From an uncultured Eubacterium sp. (GTDB lineage: Bacteria > Bacillota > Clostridia > Lachnospirales > Lachnospiraceae), in contig CAJOPH010000045.1 in NCBI GenBank assembly GCA_905236805.1, positions 1-37,626 on the forward strand: DNA of 37,626 nt, in the 5' to 3' direction. Within the stretch, counting starts at the first letter, position 1; every line of letters begins with the position of its first letter. Positions 7,632-16,000 of this stretch are shown one piece after another. The notes below the pieces were generated by a model. The model searched no databases and was not told where the DNA came from. It saw nothing but the letters and a program-made list of their open reading frames with translations. The translations under genes were made by a program, and so were the position numbers.

Positions 7632-7770
7632 CTTTGAAAAGCAAATACCTACCGAAGACAGCAAGTGCGTACGCGTAAAGCCCCATGGGCTGCTTGCCGA
7701 GGAGCCATATGATGATCATGATTTTTTGATGTATCTCCTATTGTCTTTGGCGGTAGGGGATATTTTTTTT
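7632..7770 (+). ncRNA. L10 leader RNA with attenuator
   Basis: The transcript leader has the conserved Firmicutes L10 leader core: CCGAAGACAGCAAGTG, an inner AGCCC-cat-GGGCT hairpin, and CTTGCCGAGG. GCAAG (7661-7665) pairs with CTTGC (7693-7697). In the known mechanism the L10(L12)4 complex binds this element and represses the operon. The attenuator at 7733-7770 gives a transcription-level readout. Exact boundaries are approximate. Confidence 0.85.
7733..7770 (+). terminator. Attenuator terminator before rplJ
   Basis: ATCTCCTA (7733-7740) pairs with TAGGGGAT (7754-7761), including one G-U pair, followed by eight T residues. It lies between the L10-binding element and the rplJ ribosome binding site, so termination there would shut off rplJ-rplL. 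Confidence 0.85.
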
Positions 7771-7817
7771 GGTAAACGGACTTTACCATAACCATACTGT
7801 GAAAGGAGGGTATGTTA

Positions 7818-8423
7818 ATGCCAAAGGTAGCAGAAAAACAGCCTGTCATTGATGAGATCTCCGAAGCTGTGAAGGACGCGGCGGCTGTGGTGATGGTGGA
7901 TTTCCGCGGGCTTACCGTGGAACAGGACACCAATCTCAGGAAGCAGCTGCGTGAAGCGAACGTCGTGTACAAGGTATACAAGAACACGATGATGAACTTT
8001 GCGTTCAAGGGTACGCAGTTCGAGAAGCTCTGTGATGACCTTAAAGGACCCAATGCCATAGCCATCTCCAAGGATGATGCGACGGCTCCTGCCAGGATTC
8101 TTGCAAAGTTTGCAAAGGATGCGCCGGCACTGGAGATGCGTTCGGGCGTGGTAGAGGGGGATTACTATGATGCGGCGCAGATGGCGGGTCTTGCATCCAT
8201 TCCGTCCAGGGAAGAGCTCCTCTCGAAGCTCCTTGGAAGCATCCAGTCGCCTATCGCAAACTTCGCCCGCGTAATGAACCAGCTGGCGGAGAAAGGCGGT
8301 GCAGAGGCTGCGGCGGCAGATAAGCCTGCGGAAGAAGCACCGGCAGATGCGCCTGCGGAAGAAGCACCGGCAGATCAGCCTGCCGAGGCGGCGGAAGCTT
8401 CGCAAGAGACGGCCGCGGAGTAA
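7818..8423 (+). CDS. rplJ: Ribosomal protein L10
   Basis: L10 forms the base of the ribosomal stalk, binding 23S rRNA and L7/L12 dimers. The N-terminal domain is typical (VAEKQPVIDEISEAVKDAAAVVMVDFRGLTVEQDTNLRKQLR, KVYKNTMMNFAF). The C-terminal helix that binds L12 is about residues 130-165. I chose ATG 7818 because AAGGAGGG lies about 10 bases upstream; ATG 7812 is only about 4 bases from it. At 201 residues it is longer than the usual 165-175 because of an Ala/Glu/Pro tail built on a 27-base tandem DNA repeat. It is followed by rplL in the usual order and is probably autoregulated through the leader RNA. Confidence 0.97.
   Translation: MPKVAEKQPVIDEISEAVKDAAAVVMVDFRGLTVEQDTNLRKQLREANVVYKVYKNTMMNFAFKGTQFEKLCDDLKGPNAIAISKDDATAPARILAKFAKDAPALEMRSGVVEGDYYDAAQMAGLASIPSREELLSKLLGSIQSPIANFARVMNQLAEKGGAEAAAADKPAEEAPADAPAEEAPADQPAEAAEASQETAAE
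8324..8375 (+). repeat. 27-base tandem repeat in rplJ tail
   Basis: Two copies of a 25-base unit beginning GCCTGCGGAAGAAGC are identical and spaced 27 bases apart, encoding PAEEAPAD twice. This looks like slippage growth of a disordered acidic tail, and a third partial unit follows. Confidence 0.85.
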
Positions 8424-8478
8424 GATCAAGAACGAAAGTCGATAAAATTTATCATTTCTAAAATAGGAGGAAATAGCG

Positions 8479-8859
8479 ATGGCAAAGTTGTCTACTGAAG
8501 AGATCATTGATGCTATAAAAGAACTCACGGTACTGGAGCTAAACGACCTGGTAAAAGCCTGTGAGGAAGAGTTTGGAGTGTCCGCGGCGGCAGGCGTGGT
8601 AGTGGCTGCGGCAGGCGCGGGCGGAGAAGCCGGCGGCGGTGACGAGCAGTCCGAGTTCAATGTAGAGCTTACGGAGGTAGGTGCCAACAAGGTAAAGGTA
8701 ATAAAGGTAGTTCGCGAGATCACGGGTCTTGGCCTGAAGGAGGCAAAGGGTCTGGTGGACGAGGCTCCGAAGTTCGTAAAGGAAGGCGTGGAAAAGGCAG
8801 AGGCCGAGGACATCAAGGCGAAGCTCGAGGCAGAGGGAGCAAAGGTCACATTAAAATAA
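8479..8859 (+). CDS. rplL: Ribosomal protein L7/L12
   Basis: This 126-residue acidic stalk protein recruits translation factors. It has the N-terminal dimerisation helices ([31 protein letters not shown]), an Ala/Gly-rich hinge ([19 protein letters not shown]) and the conserved C-terminal domain ([39 protein letters not shown]). An AGGAGG site precedes the ATG, and a terminator hairpin follows at 8877. Length and order after rplJ are normal. Confidence 0.98.
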   Translation: MAKLSTEEIIDAIKELTVLELNDLVKACEEEFGVSAAAGVVVAAAGAGGEAGGGDEQSEFNVELTEVGANKVKVIKVVREITGLGLKEAKGLVDEAPKFVKEGVEKAEAEDIKAKLEAEGAKVTLK

Positions 8860-8876
8860 TTATCGGTTTAATGGAA

Positions 8877-8907
8877 GGCGGCATGGTGTGTTACGATGCC
8901 GCCTGAT
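8877..8907 (+). terminator. Terminator after rplL
   Basis: GGCGGCAT and ATGCCGCC form a perfect 8 bp GC-rich stem with an 11-base loop. The following tract (TGATGATTTTAT) is only moderately T-rich, so termination may be partial and let radical SAM transcription continue. Confidence 0.7.
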
Positions 8908-8913
8908 GATTTT

Positions 8914-8930
8914 ATGCACACGGGGTGCAT
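8914..8930 (+). promoter_or_regulatory. Perfect dyad before radical SAM gene
   Basis: ATGCAC-ACGGG-GTGCAT is a perfect 6 bp inverted repeat, 35 bases before the start at 8965. The same sequence context (CACACGGGGTGCATAAAG) recurs almost unchanged at 30384 before flgK. It could be an operator or an RNA hairpin. Confidence 0.45.
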
Positions 8931-8964
8931 AAAGAATTCAGGAAGATCGGAGGATTTACATAAG

Positions 8965-10479
8965 ATGGCTAAAGCAACGCAGAGCCTAAAGCACAAGGCT
9001 GAAAGAAAAGCAGTGTCTCTCCTCCTTGACAAGTTTCTGTCGAAGCTGGAGGATAAGGGAAACCGTGCGCAGACCTATGTGAAGATAGTGAATCTTGCCG
9101 AAAGATTCATCGGAAACGATGAGATCAAAGACAAGTTTGAAGAGATACGCAGCATAGTACAGAATGAGGACAACCGTTGGATGCGCTTCATCAACAGAGT
9201 CGTGGATGAGTCGGATCCCAAGGTAACAAAGACGGTTCTTTTGAACCTGGGGTTTGAGGCCTTTTTGCAGGGGACAAAGAGAATCCGTGAAAACAGGGAA
9301 AGATATGGCTGCAACATTCCGTGGCTCATACTTTTCGATCCCACATCCGCCTGCAACATGCATTGCGAGGGATGCTGGTCGGGAACCTATGGTCACAAGT
9401 CAAACCTCTCCTACGAAGACATGGACAAGATAGTGACACAGGGCAAGGAACTGGGCACATATCTTTACATGATGACGGGCGGGGAGCCTCTGGTAAGGAA
9501 AAAGGAAATATTAAAGCTGGCAAAAAAGCATTATGACGCAATGTTTGCCATATATACGAATTCAACGCTGATAGATGAGGAATTCTGCAGGGAGGTACAG
9601 TCCCTGGGGAACATCATGTTCCAGCTGTCCATAGAGGGGACCCCCGACACGAATGACTCCCGCAGGGGGGAAGGGCATTACAGAGCCGTTATAAAGGCGA
9701 TGGATCTTCTTAAGGAACACGGTATCATCTTCGGGACATCCATATGCTATACGAGGGCAAATATCGATGCCGTGACGGATGAGTCCTTTTTGCGCATGAT
9801 CTCGGAAAAGGGCGCACGCTATGGATTTTATTTCCATTACATGCCGGTAGGGAACAATGCCGTGACAGACCTTCTTCCCACGATAGAACAGCGAAAGAAA
9901 ATGATAGAAAAGATCAGGTGGGTGCGCTCACCTGAGTGTGACATAGAGTTTTTCCCAATGGATTTCCAGAACGATGGAGAGTTCGTGGGAGGATGCATAG
10001 CGGGAGGAAGGAATTACTTCCATATCAACAGCCGTGGGGATGCCGAGCCCTGCGTGTTCATACATTATTCGGATACGAACATACATACGCATTCGGTACT
10101 GGAGATGCTGAAGGCCCCGCTTTTCATGGCCTACCATGAGGGGCAGCCCTTCAACAGGAATCACCTCCGTCCCTGTCCCATGCTGGAAAATCCCGACCTT
10201 CTGAGAAAGATGGTGACGGAGACCAAGGCTCATGGGACGAACGAGGAGTCTGACGAGGACGTGGAACATCTTTGCGCCAAGTGCGATGATTATGCCGCCG
10301 AATGGGCGCCGGAGGCCGAGAAGATTTGGAATAAGACGGAACACAAGCGTCCTTCCTATGAGAATTACACGAAGGAAAAAAGGGAGCATCCGGAGCTTTC
10401 TGCCTTTGAAGGCACATCCCAAGGGTGGTCCAAGGTACAGACAGTGGTCACTGACCTTAATAAAAACGCAAAGGCATGA
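8965..10479 (+). CDS. Radical SAM protein with extra C-terminal cysteine clusters
   Basis: This 504-residue enzyme of unknown substrate uses S-adenosylmethionine and a [4Fe-4S] cluster. CNMHCEGC at residues 130-137 is the CX3CX2C cluster motif, and MMTGGEPL at about 169-176 is the SAM-binding GGE motif. The first 115 residues are helical and unlike the radical SAM barrel. The C-terminal part has further cysteines (GGCIAGG, GDAEPCVFIHY, LRPCPML, HLCAKCDDY), a SPASM/twitch-like arrangement that suggests one or two auxiliary clusters. I chose ATG 8965 (MAKATQSLKHK), with GGAGG 10-11 bases upstream. The upstream ATG at 8896 lies in the rplL terminator stem. It overlaps the next gene by ATGA, so the two are coupled. 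No precursor peptide gene was seen nearby. Confidence 0.85.
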   Translation: MAKATQSLKHKAERKAVSLLLDKFLSKLEDKGNRAQTYVKIVNLAERFIGNDEIKDKFEEIRSIVQNEDNRWMRFINRVVDESDPKVTKTVLLNLGFEAFLQGTKRIRENRERYGCNIPWLILFDPTSACNMHCEGCWSGTYGHKSNLSYEDMDKIVTQGKELGTYLYMMTGGEPLVRKKEILKLAKKHYDAMFAIYTNSTLIDEEFCREVQSLGNIMFQLSIEGTPDTNDSRRGEGHYRAVIKAMDLLKEHGIIFGTSICYTRANIDAVTDESFLRMISEKGARYGFYFHYMPVGNNAVTDLLPTIEQRKKMIEKIRWVRSPECDIEFFPMDFQNDGEFVGGCIAGGRNYFHINSRGDAEPCVFIHYSDTNIHTHSVLEMLKAPLFMAYHEGQPFNRNHLRPCPMLENPDLLRKMVTETKAHGTNEESDEDVEHLCAKCDDYAAEWAPEAEKIWNKTEHKRPSYENYTKEKREHPELSAFEGTSQGWSKVQTVVTDLNKNAKA

Positions 10480-11681
10480 GATTTTTAAAAGAATTGAAAA
10501 ACAAGACCTGGGCCGGCTATGCGGCATCGGGATGCATCATAGTAGCTTTCTATGTATTGCTTACGCACCTTAGCCCCGTTTTGAGCGGGGTGGGTGCGTT
10601 TTTGGGATTTTTCTGGCCGGTCTTCCTTTCGCTGATCATATCCTACGTGATGAACCCCTTGGTGGGATTTTTTGAAAGGAGGCTGTCTAAGGGCATAAAG
10701 TCCTCAAAGATATCACAGAGCCTGTCGGTATTTATTTCCTTCGTGCTGGTGATAGCCGCAGTAGCCGTCATAATGGTGGGGCTTATCCCTCAGATAGCAG
10801 GGAGTATAGTGACATTGATATCCAACATGGGAGGGTATATCTCATCCCTTCAGGAGCTTATTTCATCGGCCCCGTCTGACCGGGAAATCTTTGGCATAAA
10901 CATTTCATCCATCACGGGGCTTGGAGATACCGTATTGTCCGAGGTCGAAGGCTTCCTTACGACAAACGCGTCGGGTATCATAGGGGCTTCGGTAAATATA
11001 GGACAGTCCTTCGTGACCTTCATTATCTCGATGATATTGTCGATCTATATCCTGGTAGACAAGGAAAATATCATGGGGGCGATAAGGAGGTTTCTGGGGC
11101 TTGTCATGTCCGAAAAAACCTACCACAACGCATCGGAATTTTGGAGAAGGTGCCACCACATTTTGATCCGTTACATGGTGTATGACATAGTGGACGGAAT
11201 AGTGATAGGGGTGATAAACTTCGTATTCATGCTGATCATGAGGATGCCCTATGCCGTGATAGTGTCACTGACCGTGGGCATAACTAACCTGGCCCCCACC
11301 TTCGGGCCGTTGGTGGGAGCCGCGGTAGGGGCGTTCATCCTGGTTTTGGTGAATCCGTGGCAGGCACTTTTTTTCATCGTGTTTACGATAATATTGCAGA
11401 CATTTGACGGATACATATTCAAGCCAAAGCTCTTCGGAGACACCTTCGGGGTGTCGTCGGTCCTCATCCTCGCTGCCATTATCACCGGGGGAAGGATGTT
11501 TGGCGTGGTGGGGATCCTCTTCGCCATCCCCGCGGCCGCGATCCTGGATTTCATATACAGGGATTATGTCTGCATAAAACTTAGGGAGCGCAGGGAACTT
11601 ATTTCCAAAGAAACTGTTTCCAAAGAGTCTGTTTCCAAAGAGCCTAAGGACGGCGAAGACCCTTCGGATAATGATTCTTGA
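10476..11681 (+). CDS. AI-2E family (PerM-like) membrane transporter
   Basis: This 401-residue polytopic protein has about eight membrane helices. It has an N-terminal pair (GYAASGCIIVAFYVLLTHLSPVLSGVGAFLGFFWPVFLSLIISYVMNPLVGFFERR), a long extracytoplasmic or amphipathic region, and a conserved C-terminal block (VGITNLAPTFGPLVGAAVGAF, FGDTFGVSSVLILAAIITGG, LFAIPAAAILDFIYRDYV). These are hallmarks of the family, whose members export AI-2 or serve as Na+/H+ antiporters, so the substrate is uncertain. The start overlaps the radical SAM stop by 4 bases. The C-terminus has a threefold VSKE-type repeat, and the last 38 bases overlap the convergent methyltransferase gene. Confidence 0.88.
   Translation: MRFLKELKNKTWAGYAASGCIIVAFYVLLTHLSPVLSGVGAFLGFFWPVFLSLIISYVMNPLVGFFERRLSKGIKSSKISQSLSVFISFVLVIAAVAVIMVGLIPQIAGSIVTLISNMGGYISSLQELISSAPSDREIFGINISSITGLGDTVLSEVEGFLTTNASGIIGASVNIGQSFVTFIISMILSIYILVDKENIMGAIRRFLGLVMSEKTYHNASEFWRRCHHILIRYMVYDIVDGIVIGVINFVFMLIMRMPYAVIVSLTVGITNLAPTFGPLVGAAVGAFILVLVNPWQALFFIVFTIILQTFDGYIFKPKLFGDTFGVSSVLILAAIITGGRMFGVVGILFAIPAAAILDFIYRDYVCIKLRERRELISKETVSKESVSKEPKDGEDPSDNDS
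11602..11641 (+). repeat. 15-base tandem repeat at 3' end of AI-2E gene
   Basis: TTTCCAAAGA occurs three times at 15-base spacing (11602, 11617, 11632), encoding a fivefold-residue VSKE repeat. It directly abuts the 3' end of the convergent gene at 11644 and looks like slippage extension of the C-terminal tail. Confidence 0.8.
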
Positions 11682-12903
11682 GGATGCCTCCCGCCACCTT
11701 TCCCACGCCCAGGGACACGCCCCCCGCAAATACCACATGCCACCCGTTGTCGGTGGGTGTTTCCGGCCGCAGGGATTCGCCGTGTACATACCTTAAGGCG
11801 TCTTCCTCAGACAATATGACCTTGGGCTCTTCCCCATCGATCAGCCGTGACATTCCCCATGCATGGGCGGGTTCCGTGCGGTTTTTCTTTATGACCTGCG
11901 CATGGAGCCCGGGGCGCATGACCTTTAATCCCTTGAGGGAGGGTGCGCCATGGGGGAGCAGGTAGATATTGTCACCGAAACGGACGGTCTGCGGCGGCAT
12001 GGAAGACTTCGGAAAATCATGATTTAACAATCCACCTTCATCAGCATCGGATTTAACATATCCCCTTTCCAGCACCGCGTAAAACTGACCCTCGCCTTTT
12101 TCCCTGTGTGGGTATATGGTATGAAGCTTTACCATCCTGTATTCGGGATGTTTTTTAAGGAAGTTTTCCACCTGTACTTCGTTTTCTTTTTTTTCGAATG
12201 TGCAGGTGGAGTAAACAATCCTTCCATCGTCCTTTAGGAGCCTGTCCGCGCACTCTAAGATTTCGCCCTGGCGGGCGGAGCAGTTGTCCACGTTTTTTAG
12301 GCTCCATTGGGAGATGGCATTTTCGTTTTTCCTCATCATTCCCTCTCCCGAGCAGGGGGCATCCACAAGGATCTTGTCAAAATACTTTGGCAGCTTTTTA
12401 CAAAGGGATCCGGGGGATTCATTGGTGACTATGGTGTTGGTTATCCCCATGCGCTCTATGTTTTCGGACAAAATCCCTGCCCTTTTCGGGATGATCTCAT
12501 TGGAAAACAATATCCCTTTGTCATCCATCATGTGGGACAGCTGTACGCTTTTTCCGCCGGGGGATGCGCAAAGGTCAAGCACCCTTTCGAAAGGCCTTGG
12601 CGCAAGGGCATTCGCGGGGGCCATGGCGGACGCCTCCTGGATGTAGAAGGCGCCGGCATCGTGATATACACAAAGCCCCGGGCGGAGCTTTGCGGGATAG
12701 TAGTATCCATGGGGATCGAAGGGAACCCTTTCAAGGTGCCATGTTTCCATGAGCGCAGGTTCAAGGGTCTTTGGAGCCTTTCTCCCAAACCTCAAGGAGG
12801 ATACGGGGGGCTTGGCATATGATGAAAGGAACGCTTCGTAGTCGTCCTTAAGGACGCTTTTCATGTTTGATAAAAATCCTTCAGGTAAAATATTTATATC
12901 CAT
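11644..12903 (-). CDS. RsmF/NOL1-NOP2-Sun family rRNA (cytosine-5) methyltransferase
   Basis: This 419-residue SAM-dependent RNA m5C methyltransferase probably acts on 16S rRNA. LDLCASPGGKSVQL (109-122) is the SAM-binding motif I. VDAPCSGEGMM (180-190) carries the release cysteine C184, and YSTCTFEKKENE (231-242) carries the nucleophile C234. The N-terminal LPEGFLSNMKSVLKDDYEAFLSSY is the family's leader, and the C-terminal PUA-like part ends in the usual GKVAGGILKNHYPKGLR. ATG 12903 fits homology, yet there is no clear ribosome binding site and a promoter -10 ends 6 bases before it, so the mRNA may be leaderless. The 3' end overlaps the AI-2E gene by 38 bases, tail to tail. Confidence 0.93.
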   Translation of the reverse strand: MDINILPEGFLSNMKSVLKDDYEAFLSSYAKPPVSSLRFGRKAPKTLEPALMETWHLERVPFDPHGYYYPAKLRPGLCVYHDAGAFYIQEASAMAPANALAPRPFERVLDLCASPGGKSVQLSHMMDDKGILFSNEIIPKRAGILSENIERMGITNTIVTNESPGSLCKKLPKYFDKILVDAPCSGEGMMRKNENAISQWSLKNVDNCSARQGEILECADRLLKDDGRIVYSTCTFEKKENEVQVENFLKKHPEYRMVKLHTIYPHREKGEGQFYAVLERGYVKSDADEGGLLNHDFPKSSMPPQTVRFGDNIYLLPHGAPSLKGLKVMRPGLHAQVIKKNRTEPAHAWGMSRLIDGEEPKVILSEEDALRYVHGESLRPETPTDNGWHVVFAGGVSLGVGKVAGGILKNHYPKGLRRP

Positions 12904-12909
12904 GTCTAT

Positions 12910-12937
12910 ATTTTACATAAGAATCGTAAAAAGTCAA
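12910..12937 (-). promoter_or_regulatory. Promoter for rRNA methyltransferase (possible leaderless mRNA)
   Basis: TTGACT, 16 bases, then TAAAAT on the minus strand; the -10 ends 6 bases before ATG 12903. The start site of transcription would fall on or next to the start codon. Confidence 0.7.
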
Positions 12938-12945
12938 GGCAGTGC

Positions 12946-12974
12946 TTGAAAAAAATGTATGCACGGGGTATAAT
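12946..12974 (+). promoter_or_regulatory. Promoter for TagF/HAD/TagF gene
   Basis: TTGAAA, 17 bases, then a perfect TATAAT. It lies 45 bases before ATG 13020 and back to back with the methyltransferase promoter, the two -35 boxes only 8 bases apart. Confidence 0.85.
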
Positions 12975-13019
12975 GTATACCTCATGGAACAAAAGGTATA
13001 AAGGAGACAGGAAGGTAAA

Positions 13020-16000
13020 ATGGCATTTTTTTTTGGAAACAGGAAAAAAAAGACATCCCTTGGCAAAGCCAAAGGAGATATAGGTTCCAACGGGACAAAA
13101 AAACCGGACCTTAAGGAGGCACTAAAGGATAAATCTCTTTCGGATGTCAATGACATTTTGGAAAATCCCGAAGATGACTCTTCGGATGCGGAATACTCCC
13201 CGGATGAGGAATCACCGCGGGTAAGTGCCGGATGCAAAGAGGCCTTAAGGGCCGTGGAAGAGATGTTTCTGGGGTATGACAGGAAGCATGTGTGGGCGTT
13301 TAATGCGGGACAGGGAGGGGGAGACTTCAGGGGGAATCCCAAATATCTTTTCTGTTACATAGCAAGGTACAGGAAGGACATTGCGGCCTATTGGATCGCC
13401 AATGACGAAGAGACGGTAGAATTCGTAAGGTCATTGGGATATACGGCATACCTTACCAATACCGTGGAGGCGGATGCCGCGTCTGACTATACGGGGGTTT
13501 TGGTCGCGGAGCAGGTAAAGCTCGCCATTCCGGAAGGCATGAAGAAATGCATTTACCTAAACCTCTATCACGGCGTGGGAGCAAAGGACGTGGAAAGGGC
13601 CCTGCTGGAAGGAGGGATGGCCGGGGAGCTGGCGCATAAATATATCGAGCACAATCAATACTACAGGAACAATCAGCTCTTCCTTACCCCCTCCCCCATG
13701 ATGGAAGATGACTTTATGAGGATGTGCGGGATAGATCCCGACTGCACCGTGAGGGCGGGGTACCCCAGGAACATATACCAGAAATATTTCGAAAAGATAG
13801 AGACATTTGACCACGACATCCTGAAGGCCAAAAACCTTCCCGCAGACACCAAAATAGCCGTCTATGCCCCCACATACAGGCAGTCGATGGAAGGAGAGGT
13901 ATATGCCTGTGCCATCCCCGACACAAAAAGGCTTGCAAAAGCCTGTGAGGAATCCGGAATCCTTCTCATACTGAAGATGCACCCCCTCATGGAAAAAGAA
14001 CACGGATTTCTCTCGGCAAGGAAACTGTACGGAGATGAAAAAGGCCTTTATTTTTGGGACAATAAGGACGATATATATGAGATCTTGGACAAAATAGACC
14101 TGGGGGTCATAGATTACAGCTCCATCTTCACGGACATGGTTTCATCGGGCATCAGGGATTTCATCCGCTATGTGTATGACTATGACCAAGAGAAGGAAAA
14201 GTTAAGACATGATTATATGAAGGTCACGGAAGGTGAGCTTTGTTATGATTTCGAGGCCTTGCTGGGTGCGATAAGGAGCTTTGGAGATACCGGCCATACG
14301 GATACGGACCAGGATCACTTGTCCCGGATCCATGACATGTATTGGGAGTATTCGGGCAGGGACACATTTGACATCATCATAGAAAAGACGCTGTCTTTTT
14401 CCCCGAAAAAAAGGACTCTTCCTACGCTTTATTCCTTCGATGTCTTTGATACATTGATCTCCAGGAAAGGACTTGATCCCAAGAGCATCTTTTACAAAGT
14501 TAAAGAAGGACTAAAGGATTCGGGGCAGGATTTCCCTGAATGGTTCATAGAAAGATATCCCAGGCTGCGTGAGCAGGCCGAATCAAATGTCAGACTCGCG
14601 TTTGCCAGGACCGTTTATGAGAGGGAGGATGGGAGGCGGGAAATATACATGGAAGATATTTTCCGGCGACTTGGGGATGTATACGGCATCAGCCAAAAGC
14701 AGGCGGATTACCTCATGGAGGCGGAGCTTTTGGCTGAGCTTGAATGTACCGTCCCCATAAAGGAAAACATAGACAGGGTAAAAAAGCTTCTTTCGGATAA
14801 CGAAACGGTGGTGCTGATCTCCGATATGTACCTGCCGGTAGAACACGTAAAAAAAATGCTTGGAAAGGCAGATTCCATCCTGGAGGAGATACCTCTTTAC
14901 CTTTCTTCGGAGGTGGGTGTCCAAAAGACCACGAAGGAGATCTTTTTCAGGGTGTATAAGGATTTCAAGCCATTTTATGACTTTGGAAAATGGATCCACA
15001 TAGGGGATAATGAAACAGCCGACGTGAAGATGCCCCACCAATACGGCATCGTTCCAAGACCGGTCAATACCCCGTCATTTGGGCTTTATGAGGAGGCGAT
15101 GGTCAGGGATATAGGTACCTATGACGCCTATCTTGCGGCGGCTATGATCGCAAGGTTCACGCACGAACGTATATTCGAAAAAGACCGTTTTGTTTACAAA
15201 TACCTGTCGCTGTGCTTTTTTCCGTATGTACATTGGGTTCTCAACGATGCCGTCAAAAAGGGCTTTGAGGCACTGTATTTTATTTCCAGGGACGGGCACC
15301 ATCTGAAGCGTATAGCGGATGTGATAAGGGAAAAAGAAAATCTTCCGATAGAGACCGGGTATATCTACGCGTCAAGAAAGACATGGAGGGTTCCCTCCTT
15401 TATAGACGGTATAGACGATGATTTTTGGTCGGGACACGGGAATTTTGCTGACGTTAAGACCTTTGACGAGCTGCTTTCGGCGGCCATGCTGACGGAGGAA
15501 GGCTTTTTAAGGTTTTTCCCCGGGTTTTCGGAACTAAAGGGCAGGAAGGATATCGACAGCGATGAGCTCGAGCTCATAATAAATACCCTGAAAGGAAGCA
15601 AAAGATATTGTGACTTTGTCATGGAGAAGGCAGCTTCCTTAAGGGAGCTTGCCTGTGGGTACCTGGAGCAGGAAATAGACGCTTCCAAGAAGGTGGCTTT
15701 TGTCGAATACTGGGGCAGGGGATATACCCAGACCGCCTTCACGAAGCTTTGGAAACATATAAGGGGAGCTGACGCAAAGAGCCATTTTTACTATGCGAGG
15801 ACAGTGCTTCCCACCCAAGGGGATGATATCAGGTACAATTTCACAACGAACCCCGTTGAACTTTTGTTCATCGAGGCCTTCTTTGCGAACATACCTTACG
15901 GGAGCATCGAAGCCTACGAAAAAAAGGATGGGAAAATAGTCCCCGTGATAAGGAATCAGACCTGTGACATGGAGCTTTTTGACGCCATGGAGAGGAATCT

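Noticed and set aside
7815-8849. Long minus-strand ORF across rplJ-rplL.
   Set aside because: It is antisense to two certain ribosomal protein genes and is low-complexity Ser/Arg-rich, which reflects their Ala/Glu-rich coding.
8896-8964. Longer start for the radical SAM protein at 8896.
   Set aside because: That ATG lies in the second arm of the rplL terminator and has no ribosome binding site; 8965 has GGAGG.
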